From: Streptomyces sp. NRRL F-5135
GTDB lineage: Bacteria > Actinomycetota > Actinomycetes > Streptomycetales > Streptomycetaceae
NCBI RefSeq assembly: GCF_000719775.1
Contig: NZ_JOHR01000008.1
Coordinates: 1 to 64,000, forward strand
Direction of reading: 5' to 3'
Length of the DNA stretch: 64,000 nucleotides
Position numbers and translations under genes: made by a program
Shown here: positions 43,401 to 52,021 of the stretch, piece after piece
Position numbering within the stretch: the first letter of the stretch is position 1
Layout: every line of letters starts with the position of its first letter
The notes under the pieces: generated by a model
What the model was told of the DNA's origin: nothing
What the model saw: the letters and a program-made list of their open reading frames with translations, nothing else
The model's database searches: none

Positions 43401-44589
43401 GCGCGGGGGTGTGGTCGAGCCCGGGGCCCAGCAGCCAGCCGGCGATCTCGCGGATCGCCCCCTCGCCGCCCCGGGCTCCGGTGACGGCACGCGCCTGGGC
43501 GCGTACGGCGTCGTGGGCGCTCGCGACGGCCACGGGCCAGCCGACGAGGCCGAAGCAGGGGAGGTCGTTGACGTCGTTGCCCGCGTAGAGCACCCGCTCG
43601 GGGGCGATCCCGTGCTCGTCGCACCACTGCTTGAGCGCCAGGTCCTTGCGGTCGATGCCGTGCAGCACCGGCACCCGGAGCTTGCGGGCGCGGGCGGCGA
43701 CGACGGGGTTCTGCTCGGTGGAGAGGATGAGCAGCTTCAGCCCGGAGCGGCGCAGCGCGGCGATGCCGAGGCCGTCGCCCCGGTGCACGGCGACCGTCTC
43801 CCGGCCGTCCGAGTCGACCATGACCCGGTCGTCCGTCTGGGTGCCGTCGAAGTCCAGGACGACGGCGTCGACGTCCTCGTACGAGGGCAGCACGGCGGGC
43901 TCCAGCAGCGGCGCCAGCGCGCGGGCGCGCGCCAGGTCGTGCGGGTCGTCGATCTCCAGGACCCGCGCCGGGTCGGTCGGTACGAGCGCGGTCCGGCCGA
44001 AGAAGCGGTGGCCCGCCGCCCGGAAGCCGTCGACGCGCATCGCGTACGCGGCGCCCGTCTCCAGGAACTCCTGGGGGCGGTCCTGGCGGCGCGGGCGGTT
44101 GGACTTGTCGTGGTTGACGCCGTACGCGTCGGCCGTGTCCGCCGGGGCGTCCTCCCGGCGCCAGAGGAAGCCGTGCGTGGGGGCGACGGTGTGCGCCGAG
44201 TCCGCGCCGCCGTCCGTGACGGCGCCCGCGACGCCGTCCACGTCCTCGGCCGTGATGAACGGGCTGGTGCACTGCACGAGCAGGACGACCTCGGCCTCCA
44301 CCCCGCGCATCGCTTCGTACGCGTCCATGGCGTGCAGCACGGCGGCCTCGCTGGTCGCGGTGTCGCCCGCGATCGCGGCGGGGCGCAGGACGACCTCGGC
44401 ACCGGCGGACCGGGCGGCGTCCGCGATCGCCGCGTCGTCCGTCGAGACGACGACATCGGTGACGCGCCGGGCCGCCAGGCAGGCGCGTACGGCCCGGACG
44501 ACGAGCGGGACGCCGCCGACGGGGGCGAGGTTCTTGGCGGGGACGCCCTTGGATCCGCCGCGTGCGGGGATCACCGCGAGGACGGTCAT
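43360..44589 (-). CDS. CMP-nonulosonate cytidylyltransferase / HAD phosphatase fusion
   Basis: 409-residue two-domain protein. Residues 1-225 are a NeuA-type cytidylyltransferase (AVIPARGGSKGVPAKN, LVQCTSPF, and EIDDPHDL). Residues 240-390 are a KdsC/KdnP-type HAD phosphatase (VVLDFDGTQTDDRVMVDSDG, LILSTEQNPVVAARA, YAGNDVNDLPCF). Both steps after synthase are thus in one chain: remove the 9-phosphate, then activate with CMP. That fits Kdn. The C-terminus is an odd His/Thr/Arg stretch from tandem repeats. Confidence 0.87.
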   Translation of the reverse strand: MTVLAVIPARGGSKGVPAKNLAPVGGVPLVVRAVRACLAARRVTDVVVSTDDAAIADAARSAGAEVVLRPAAIAGDTATSEAAVLHAMDAYEAMRGVEAEVVLLVQCTSPFITAEDVDGVAGAVTDGGADSAHTVAPTHGFLWRREDAPADTADAYGVNHDKSNRPRRQDRPQEFLETGAAYAMRVDGFRAAGHRFFGRTALVPTDPARVLEIDDPHDLARARALAPLLEPAVLPSYEDVDAVVLDFDGTQTDDRVMVDSDGRETVAVHRGDGLGIAALRRSGLKLLILSTEQNPVVAARARKLRVPVLHGIDRKDLALKQWCDEHGIAPERVLYAGNDVNDLPCFGLVGWPVAVASAHDAVRAQARAVTGARGGEGAIREIAGWLLGPGLDHTPARTADHTHDAHHTR

Positions 44590-44707
44590 CGGAACTCCTT
44601 GATGGGCGGCTCGGACAGGTGTGCGGGACGGGAGGACGGCGCTCGGTCGGCGGACGGCGCGCGGTGCGCGAGCCCGGACGACGGCGCTCGGTGCGCGAGC
44701 GGCGCGT

Positions 44708-46042
44708 TCACAGCTCCCCCATCCGCCGGATCACCGGCGCCACGCGCTGCACGCCGTGCCGGTACGCGCCGCGCGCCGCGCCCCGTACCGCCTCGCGCAC
44801 CACCCGCCGGATCCCGCTCGGCTCGCTCTCCGCCGGCCGGGTCGTCAGCGGTGTTCCGTCCGCCGCCAGGTGGTAGCGGGCCAGCAGCCCCGGCAGGTAG
44901 CCGGGCGCGGTGGTGGCCGTGTAGTACGGGCTGACGGGCGGCGGTTCCGGCCCGTCGAGCAGCTTCGTCACCCGCTCGCGGGCCTGGTCGAACGCCGTGG
45001 CGTACGAGCCGTCCGGCGCGACGCCCTGCCGCGCGGCCCAGACCGGGTCCGGGCTCGGCATGCCCCCGCCGTCCAGCTCGTCCCACGAGGCCAGGCAGCC
45101 GGAGCCGAGGAAGTGGTGGTTGCCCAGCGGTTCGCGGATCCCGAAGTCGGTGAGGATCGCGGTCGGGATCCCCCGGTGCAGGGACTCCAGCGCGGCCGTC
45201 GAGGAGACGGTGACCAGCAGGTCGGTGCGGTCCAGGACCTCGCCCATGTTCCCGTACACCAGACGGAAGTTGGGCGGCGGTCCGCCGGGGACCTTCTCGA
45301 CCAGCCGCTGGTAGGGGAACTCCTCCACGTGGGTGGTGTGTTCGCCGACTTTGCTGCGCAGCTTCAGCAGCACCTCGCGGTGCGGGTGCAGCCGGGCGTG
45401 CTCGACCAGGCGGCGCACCAGGTACGTACGGTCCGCGCGGGTGACCGGCACGGACGGCTGGGCGGCGAAGACGACGGTCTCCCGGCCGGCCTCGGGAGCG
45501 TACGGCGCGCCGCCGAGGAACGGCAGCGCGGCCTCGGTCACCGAGGACGCGTCGGCGCCCACCCCCTCGTACACCGCGCGGAAACGCTCCGCGTCGTAAC
45601 GGGAGTTGGCGAGGACGACGTCCGCGCCGTGCCTCAGCAGCAGCCCGTCGGAGAGCTTCTCGTAGACCACCCCCACATACCCGGTGACGATGACGGGCCG
45701 GTGCTCCAGGCGCAGGGCGGCCGTCCCGTGCAGCATCGCCTGGACGGCGCCGCCGACGAGGGCGAGCACGACCAGGTCGTACGCCCGGTCGCTCTCCGCC
45801 TGATCGCTCAGTGTGCGCAGGAACGCCGTACCGGTCACCTCGCGCAGGGTGTCGGCCTCCGCGCCGACCTCCTCGAGCTGTCGTGCGGTGGGGGTGGCTC
45901 GTCCGCGCAGCAGGTATCCGCTGAGCTCTACGGGGCGGTCGTCCGGGGCGATCCGGCGCGCGGTGAGCGCGCCCCATTTCCACCGGGTGTCGGAGTCGGC
46001 GAGCACGGCGACCCGGACCGCTTGACGGTTGCGTGATGGCAC
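44708..46042 (-). CDS. Putative nonulosonate polymer glycosyltransferase (DUF6716-like)
   Basis: 444 residues from GTG 46042 (VPSRNRQAVRVAVLADSDTRWKWGALTA). A two-Rossmann GT-B-like layout is suggested by FAAQPSVPV, VLLKLRSKVGEHTTH, and LVTVSSTAALESLHRGIPTAI, which resembles capsule polysaccharide and CDP-glycerol-type transferases. First gene of the minus-strand operon. An in-frame TTG at 46081 is possible but has no better ribosome site. I place it as a wall-polymer glycosyltransferase by fold and context only. Confidence 0.7.
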   Translation of the reverse strand: MPSRNRQAVRVAVLADSDTRWKWGALTARRIAPDDRPVELSGYLLRGRATPTARQLEEVGAEADTLREVTGTAFLRTLSDQAESDRAYDLVVLALVGGAVQAMLHGTAALRLEHRPVIVTGYVGVVYEKLSDGLLLRHGADVVLANSRYDAERFRAVYEGVGADASSVTEAALPFLGGAPYAPEAGRETVVFAAQPSVPVTRADRTYLVRRLVEHARLHPHREVLLKLRSKVGEHTTHVEEFPYQRLVEKVPGGPPPNFRLVYGNMGEVLDRTDLLVTVSSTAALESLHRGIPTAILTDFGIREPLGNHHFLGSGCLASWDELDGGGMPSPDPVWAARQGVAPDGSYATAFDQARERVTKLLDGPEPPPVSPYYTATTAPGYLPGLLARYHLAADGTPLTTRPAESEPSGIRRVVREAVRGAARGAYRHGVQRVAPVIRRMGEL

Positions 46043-46328
46043 GTCCAGGACGCTAGAAAGCCATTTCGTTTTGCGGCCCAACTCAATGGCAATAAAGGGT
46101 TAACAGAATGCCTACGAATGGCGTCGCACCTCGGGAAACGGCTCCACGGCGCCCTCGGCTCGGCGTCCGGCACCCCTTCCCGGAGGCGCCTGGAGGGGCC
46201 TGGAGGAGGTGTGGAGAGGGCCGGCGGCACCGCCTCGCGGGCCGATTCACCGTCCCGCCATTCTTCGTTCACCTGTCATGCGCCCGGACGTCAGGGCGAA
46301 GGACTGGCCACCCCATAGCGTCACCCGT
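46043..46328. other. Divergent promoter region of the nonulosonate locus
   Basis: About 286 bp between the two divergent operons. The segment 46055-46115 is notably AT-rich for this genome (CAATAAAGGGTTAAC) and is the likely promoter area for both. No repeat strong enough to name an operator was seen. Confidence 0.45.
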
Positions 46329-47312
46329 GTGGTCAAGCTCTCCGTCGTCGTGCCGTTCTACAACGTGCAGACATACGCCCTAGAAACCCTGAGAAGTCTC
46401 CGCGCGAACAGCCGGAAGGACTTCGAGTTCCTGTTGGTCGACGACTGTTCGACCGACGGCACCCCGGAGATCCTGGAACGCGCGGCGCGTGACCTGCCGG
46501 GCGCGGTCGTGCTCAGACACGAGAAGAACGGCGGCCTGGCCACCGCGCGCAACACCGGCCTGGACGCGGCACGCGGGGAGTACCTCACCTTCCTCGACGG
46601 GGACGACTGGGTGGCACCCGGCTACTTCGCGGAACTGCTCGCCGCCATCGAGACGCTGGGCTGCGACTTCGTACGCACCGACCACGTCCAGTTCACGGAC
46701 AACGCGCGCACGGTCCAGCGCGTGCCGGTCGGCCGGCGCGGGCAGGTACTGCGGCCCCGGGACGCGATACTGCCGGTGGACCGCTCCACGTCCGTCGACT
46801 ACGCGTACGCCTGGGCCGGCGCCTACCACCGGCGCCTGGTCGACCGGGGGCTGCTGCACTTCAAGGACGGGCTGCGGACCGCCGAGGACCGCCCCTGGAT
46901 CTGGCGGCTGCACCGGGAGGCGGAGTCGTTCGCGGCGCTCGGGCTGCACGGTGTCTTCTACCGGCGCGGCGTGGTCTCCTCGCTCACCCAGATCGGTGAC
47001 GTACGGCAGCTCGACTTCATCCGGGCCTTCGACCAGGTGCTGGCGGAGACCGCGGCCGACCCCGAGGCCGACCGGCTGCTGCCCAAGGCGGTACGGACCT
47101 ACTGCGCGGTCATGGCTCATCACTTGGAATCCATCGAGAGGATGGAACCGGCAGTGGCACGGAAACTCCGCTCCCTGAGTTCGGCCGCGCTCAGGCGCAT
47201 GCCGTCGGACATCCTGGCGCAGACGCTCGACGGGCTGGGCACGCGCCGGGCCGGCCAGCTGCGCCGGGTGCGCCGCCGGCCCGCCGCCCGCTCGGCGGAG
47301 GTCCAGGTCTGA
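46329..47312 (+). CDS. GT2-family glycosyltransferase
   Basis: 327 residues. A clear GT-A family 2 domain: VVKLSVVVPFYNVQ, EFLLVDDCSTDGTPEIL, NGGLATARNTGLDAARGEYLTFLDGDDW (DxD-like Asp residues). The C-terminal part is helical and basic. GTG 46329 starts exactly at the fold; ATG 46278 would add 17 residues. Its stop overlaps the next start by TGATG. It probably adds a sugar to the wall glycopolymer. Confidence 0.87.
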   Translation: MVKLSVVVPFYNVQTYALETLRSLRANSRKDFEFLLVDDCSTDGTPEILERAARDLPGAVVLRHEKNGGLATARNTGLDAARGEYLTFLDGDDWVAPGYFAELLAAIETLGCDFVRTDHVQFTDNARTVQRVPVGRRGQVLRPRDAILPVDRSTSVDYAYAWAGAYHRRLVDRGLLHFKDGLRTAEDRPWIWRLHREAESFAALGLHGVFYRRGVVSSLTQIGDVRQLDFIRAFDQVLAETAADPEADRLLPKAVRTYCAVMAHHLESIERMEPAVARKLRSLSSAALRRMPSDILAQTLDGLGTRRAGQLRRVRRRPAARSAEVQV

Positions 47313-48748
47313 TGACGACGAACGATCTCTTCTCCGCGTCCTCCTCCGCCGTGTCCTCCCCGGCTTCCTCCTCCATCCAGCTGTTCTTCGCGTGCACGCA
47401 GTACGCCGCGGCCACCGTGACCGCGGCGCTCCGGGCCGGCCTGTTCGGCTCGCGGGCGGATCACCGGCGGATCCTGGTGGTCAGCGACGTCTCGGCCTCG
47501 CCCGAACTGGGCACGCCGCTCGACGCCCGGCCCGGGTGCGAGCGGCTGCTGCCGGACTTCGACGAGGTCCGCTCGTGGAACGACTTCATCCGGCCGTTCC
47601 ACCCGGCGGGCTGGTCCCCGCGCGAGCAGGACGCCCCCCTGTGGCAGCGGGCCGTGCGCGAGGCGTGGAACCTGGGCGACGGGCCGGTGGAGATCGCCTG
47701 CGAGTCCATCCAGGCCAATCCGTCCCAGGCCGTGGCGACGATCTTCAGCGAGAGCCCGATCCACATCTACGCGGACGGCCTGATGAGCTACGGCCCCACG
47801 CGGTCCAAGCTGCACCCGCTGATCGGCTCCCGCGTCGAGCGGCTGCTCCACCTGGACCTGGTGCCGGGCCTGGAGCCACTGCTGCTGACCGAGTTCGGCG
47901 TGGCACCGGAGATCATCCCGACGGACGTCTTCGTCAAGGTGCTCGCGGAACTCGCCGACGCGGCGGACGCGGCCGATGCGGCGGGTACGGCCGGGGGCTC
48001 GGCGGGCAGTACCGGTGGTACGGGCGCGGACGGCGAGCGGCCCGCCCTGCTGCTCGGCCAGTACCTCTCCCGGCTCGGCATCCTCACCCCGGCCGAGGAG
48101 GAGGAACTGCATGTGGAGATGGTCCGGGGCGCCGTCGCGCGCGGGCACCGGAACGTCGTGTTCAAGCCGCACCCGTCGGCACCCGACCAGTGGTCGCGCC
48201 GGCTGGAAGGGGAGGCCGAACAGCTCGGCGCCCGGCTGACCGTGCACGCGGAACCGTCCCTCGCCGAGGTGCTCTACCAGCGTCTGGACCCGGCCCTCGT
48301 CGTCGCCTGCTTCTCCACGGCCCTGCTCACGGCGTCGGCCTTCTACGACCTGCCGGTGGCCCGGGTCGGTACGGAACTGCTCCTGGAACGGCTCTCGCCG
48401 TACCAGAACAGCAACCGCGTGCCGGTGACGATCGTCGACGCGCTGCTGCCGCCGCTGGACCCCGAGGCGGCGACGGCGCACCGGCCGGACGAGCGGATCG
48501 CGGAACTGGTGGCGGCGGTGGGCTTCGCGATGCAGCCGCAGATCTACCCGGAGCTGCGGCCCACGGCGGAGAACTACCTGGCGCACCACCTGGACCGCCG
48601 TACCTGGCGCTACTTCAAGCGCCGCCGCCTCACCGCGCTCGCCCTCCCGGGCGCGGTGCCGGCACAGCTGGCGTTCATCCCGCGCAACGCGACGGTCCGC
48701 AGGGTCGCCCGGCGCGCGCGCTCGCTGAAGAAGGCGACGCTAGGCTGA
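47312..48748 (+). CDS. Polysialyltransferase-family protein
   Basis: 478-residue protein related to bacterial alpha-2,8-polysialyltransferases (PF07388-like): SIQLFFACTQYAAATVTAAL, HIYADGLMSYGPTRSKL, LLLGQYLSRLGILTPAEEEEL, VVFKPHPSAP (phosphate/CMP-binding His motif) and CFSTALLTASAFYDL. This would polymerise CMP-activated nonulosonic acid. It has an Ala/Gly-rich insert (about 213-242). Its start overlaps the GT2 stop and its last 74 bases overlap the convergent membrane protein gene. Confidence 0.83.
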   Translation: MTTNDLFSASSSAVSSPASSSIQLFFACTQYAAATVTAALRAGLFGSRADHRRILVVSDVSASPELGTPLDARPGCERLLPDFDEVRSWNDFIRPFHPAGWSPREQDAPLWQRAVREAWNLGDGPVEIACESIQANPSQAVATIFSESPIHIYADGLMSYGPTRSKLHPLIGSRVERLLHLDLVPGLEPLLLTEFGVAPEIIPTDVFVKVLAELADAADAADAAGTAGGSAGSTGGTGADGERPALLLGQYLSRLGILTPAEEEELHVEMVRGAVARGHRNVVFKPHPSAPDQWSRRLEGEAEQLGARLTVHAEPSLAEVLYQRLDPALVVACFSTALLTASAFYDLPVARVGTELLLERLSPYQNSNRVPVTIVDALLPPLDPEAATAHRPDERIAELVAAVGFAMQPQIYPELRPTAENYLAHHLDRRTWRYFKRRRLTALALPGAVPAQLAFIPRNATVRRVARRARSLKKATLG

Positions 48749-50465
48749 TCATCTGGACCTGGACGGTCGCCGAGGGCCGGTCGTCCGGCGGGACGGCCGG
48801 GGACAGGTAGGCGCGCACGTCGTCCCGGCCCGGGAGCCGGGGCAGCCGTACGGCCCGCCAGCCCCGGGCGTACGCCGGCGGCCGGTCGTCCCCCTCCACC
48901 ACGACGGCCACCGGCCGCTCGCGCGCGAGGGCGGCGATCCCGGCCGGGGTGATGCTGCCGTCGTGCCCGCCGACCTGCCGTGACGCGCAGCCCGCGCGGT
49001 GGGCGACCCGGACGGCCTCCTCACCGATCACGACGCACGGCGCGCGCACGCCCAGCCGGTTCAGCTCCGCCGCCGCCCGGCCGAACTCGGCCGCGCTGAC
49101 CCGGCCGCGCCTGACGGCGGAGTCGAGGACGGCGTACTGGACCGCCAGATGCGCGACCAGCGCCAGCGCGAGGGCGGACACGGCCAGGGCTTCCCGGACG
49201 GACCTCCGCGGGCCCGCCGTCCCCGCGAGCCGCTGTACGTGCCACTGGAGGAGCCGCCGGCCGCGTCGCTGTGCGAGGCCCCGCACGATCCAGGCCATGC
49301 ACAGCGCCACGGGCAGCGCGAGCAGCGCGTACATGGGCAGCAGGAAGCGCGGCGCGGCGTAGCCGATCAGCAGCAGGTACTGCACACCGAGCGAGAGCCC
49401 GACCAGGGCGGGCAACAGGACCACGGGCAACCGCCGCAGGCGGGCCGCGACCAGGATGCCGCCCAGGGTGAACAGCGGCAGGGCGAAGAACCACACGGCG
49501 GTGACGGGCCTGCGCCAGGGCACGTCACAGGGGCGGCACAGCAACCGGCCGTCGAGCGAGCGCACCTGGTCGTCGACCGCGAGGTTCCAGCCGAGGCCCC
49601 CCTGGATCTCTCCGGCCCGGCGCAGCCGGGCGACGGGACCGCCGTACTGCCCGTACGCCTCGGCCACCCACTGCGCCCAGCCCAGCGCGGCGCCCACCAC
49701 GAGGACGAGCAGCAGGGCCGGGCGCCGCCAGCGGCGGACGAACAGCGAGGCGGCGGTGAGCGGCAGGGCGAGCCAGAGCGCGTCGACGGGGCGCATGAGC
49801 CCGACGAAGGCCACCCCGGCGCCGAGCCCGAGGAGGGCGGCGGGCAGGCCGGACCGTCCGTGCGGGCCGGACCGCACGGACGGTCCGGCCTGTGCCGTGT
49901 TCGCGAGCATCGAGAGTTGTACGGCGCGCAGGAAACAGCCGACCGCGAAGAGCGAGCCGAAGGCGACCCACAGGTTCGGCATGACCTGCGGACCGTAGAG
50001 CAGCGTGATCCACAGCCCGGCGAACAGCGCGCTCGCCAGGGCGAGTACGGGCTCGGGACACAGCCGCCGCCATGCCCGGAACGCGAGGAAGAGCCCGAGG
50101 CCCGACAGCAGCGCGAGGTAGATCCGCAGGGCAATGACGGACGGGGTCAGGAGGGTCACCGGCGCGATGAGGTACGTGATGCCCCTGGCGCGCGGCGCAC
50201 TGAAGAAGGCGGGGTCGACGCCCGGGCTGACCTGGGTGACGTACACCGTCTCGTCCCAGCCGAGCCCGGTGCCGGGAACGACGAGGACGAGCTGGAGCAG
50301 CGTGTACGCACAGGCGACCGTGCCGAGCGGCCCGGGCAGGCGCCCGGGGCCGACTCCGAACGCGGGCCCCGGCCCGGTCCGGCGGCCGAGGCCACGGCGC
50401 GGGCCGGGCCGGGAGCGTATGCCCTGCGGACCGGACGACCCCGCGCCCGCCGAGGTCTGTGTCAT
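48675..50465 (-). CDS. GT-C type membrane glycosyltransferase-like protein
   Basis: 596 residues with about 10 or more helices. After the first helix the loop GTGLGWDETVYVTQV carries the Asp-Glu pair typical of GT-C enzymes such as ArnT or GT39, suggesting use of a polyprenyl-phosphate sugar. A soluble C-terminal part contains CVVIGEEAVRVAHRAGC. ATG 50465 is chosen over the upstream GTG codons. The final 25 codons run into the antisense of the polysialyltransferase gene, an unusual tail-to-tail overlap of 74 bp. Confidence 0.72.
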   Translation of the reverse strand: MTQTSAGAGSSGPQGIRSRPGPRRGLGRRTGPGPAFGVGPGRLPGPLGTVACAYTLLQLVLVVPGTGLGWDETVYVTQVSPGVDPAFFSAPRARGITYLIAPVTLLTPSVIALRIYLALLSGLGLFLAFRAWRRLCPEPVLALASALFAGLWITLLYGPQVMPNLWVAFGSLFAVGCFLRAVQLSMLANTAQAGPSVRSGPHGRSGLPAALLGLGAGVAFVGLMRPVDALWLALPLTAASLFVRRWRRPALLLVLVVGAALGWAQWVAEAYGQYGGPVARLRRAGEIQGGLGWNLAVDDQVRSLDGRLLCRPCDVPWRRPVTAVWFFALPLFTLGGILVAARLRRLPVVLLPALVGLSLGVQYLLLIGYAAPRFLLPMYALLALPVALCMAWIVRGLAQRRGRRLLQWHVQRLAGTAGPRRSVREALAVSALALALVAHLAVQYAVLDSAVRRGRVSAAEFGRAAAELNRLGVRAPCVVIGEEAVRVAHRAGCASRQVGGHDGSITPAGIAALARERPVAVVVEGDDRPPAYARGWRAVRLPRLPGRDDVRAYLSPAVPPDDRPSATVQVQMISLASPSSASARAGRPCGPSRCAG

Positions 50466-50663
50466 GTGCACCACGCTGCGTCCGGGGCGGCCGGGGGGCC
50501 ATCGGGGTACGGCAGTCGGGTGAACGGGCGGGGCGGGGCGGGGCGGGCCGGGGCGGGCCCGGAGGCCCTGGAGAACCCAGGGCCCCTGGAGCGTAGGAGC
50601 CCGCCGTACACCGTCAGGCGTATTCCGGTCGGACGTTCACCGGTCAGGAGTGCACCGGTCGGA

Positions 50664-51923
50664 TCACCAGGTGACCGGGAGCCGGGCGGGCGTGATCGCC
50701 ATCCGGTTGGGCTGCCAGGGCACCTCCTCCACCGGGACGGCGAGGCGAAGACCGGGCAGGCGGTCGAGGAGCACGCGGAAAGCGGTATCGGACTGCCGGC
50801 GGACCAGGTGGGCGCCGGGACAGTGGTGGCGGCCGTAGCCGAAGCGCAGGTGGGGATTGGGAGCGCGGCCGGGGTCGAAGGTGTCGGCGTCGGCGAACGC
50901 GGCGGGGTCGAAGTTGGCCGCGTCCAGGGAGAGCAGGATCAGGTCACCGGCCTCGACCGCGACGGAACCGAGCGTGGTGTCCTGGGTGACGAAGCGCGGG
51001 ATGGCGTTGCCCAGGACGACCCCGCACCGCAGCAGCTCTTCCACGCACTGCGGCATCGTCTCCGGGCGGGCGCGCAGCGACTCGACGGCCTCCGGGTGGC
51101 GCAGGAGGTTCAGCGCCGCCACTCCCAGGAAGCCCGCGAAGTCCTCGTAGCCGCTGACGAAGAGAACGGCGACGATGTTGGACAACTGACGTTCCGTCAG
51201 CGGCTCCCCGGTCGGACCCTGTTCCGTCAGTCCCTGCCGTTCGGCGTTGAGGTCGGCGAGACGGTCCACCAGACCGCGTGGCCGGCCGGGCCGGCGGGCG
51301 GCCAGGTAAGCCGCCATGTAGGCGCGGAGCTCTTCCCAGTTATGGGCGAGTTCCTCGTCCGAGTACGTCACCATGGTCAGGTCCACGTCGGCACGCGCGG
51401 CGAGCCACTCGCGGTCCTCGAAGGGCAGGCCGAGCGCCCGGCAGAGGCACTGGGCGGCGACCCACTCCGCGAAATGGTGTTGCAGGTCCCCCGGGGCCCC
51501 TTGCCGGACCATCGTGTCCAGGCCCTCCCGAGTGACCTCGGCGACCCAGTCGGCGGGCAGTTCGGGCTGGTTGCGGCCGAGGGCCCGGAGCACCTCGTCG
51601 CGGAGTCCGGCCCGCTGGAGGTGGTTCATGGCGTCCAGCAGTTCGGGGGCCAGGACGGGCGCGTCCTGTTGGGGGCTGTCGGTCTCGGCCAGCACGGAGC
51701 GCGCGAAGGAGCGGTCCCGGAGGACGTCCCGCGCCAGTTCGTAGCCAGTGACCAGCCATGCCTCGCCGCCGGAGTTGGTGCTGACCCGGGCCACGGGACA
51801 GCGGGTCCGCAGCTCGGTCAGCTCGGGGGCGAGGCGGTCGCCGTCGGTGCTGAAGGGGTAGTGGGGAAGCGGCGCGTCCCCGGCCGAGGTGTCGTCGGTC
51901 GGGTGCGGGTGCGGTGCGGTCAC
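50664..51923 (-). CDS. Cytochrome P450 with atypical I-helix
   Basis: 419-residue soluble bacterial P450. Heme loop FGYGRHHCPGAH with Cys368, ExxR in EELLR (Glu296-Arg299) and the usual end ITPARLPVTW. The I-helix reads VSGYEDFAGF (256-265): the conserved Thr that helps oxygen activation (AGxET) is replaced by Asp. Such changes occur in P450s with non-standard chemistry. GTG 51923 starts the gene and is fixed by a leader that does not resemble the family upstream. It is downstream of a second P450 on the same strand, 98 bp apart. Confidence 0.88.
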   Translation of the reverse strand: MTAPHPHPTDDTSAGDAPLPHYPFSTDGDRLAPELTELRTRCPVARVSTNSGGEAWLVTGYELARDVLRDRSFARSVLAETDSPQQDAPVLAPELLDAMNHLQRAGLRDEVLRALGRNQPELPADWVAEVTREGLDTMVRQGAPGDLQHHFAEWVAAQCLCRALGLPFEDREWLAARADVDLTMVTYSDEELAHNWEELRAYMAAYLAARRPGRPRGLVDRLADLNAERQGLTEQGPTGEPLTERQLSNIVAVLFVSGYEDFAGFLGVAALNLLRHPEAVESLRARPETMPQCVEELLRCGVVLGNAIPRFVTQDTTLGSVAVEAGDLILLSLDAANFDPAAFADADTFDPGRAPNPHLRFGYGRHHCPGAHLVRRQSDTAFRVLLDRLPGLRLAVPVEEVPWQPNRMAITPARLPVTW

Positions 51924-52021
51924 GGTGTGCGGATCTCTTTTTCCGAGGGTTGCTGAGGTGCTTCGCACTGCTTCTGCGTCGCTCAGTGCGAATGTGGACG
52001 TGTGGGCCGGCCGTACGGGAG

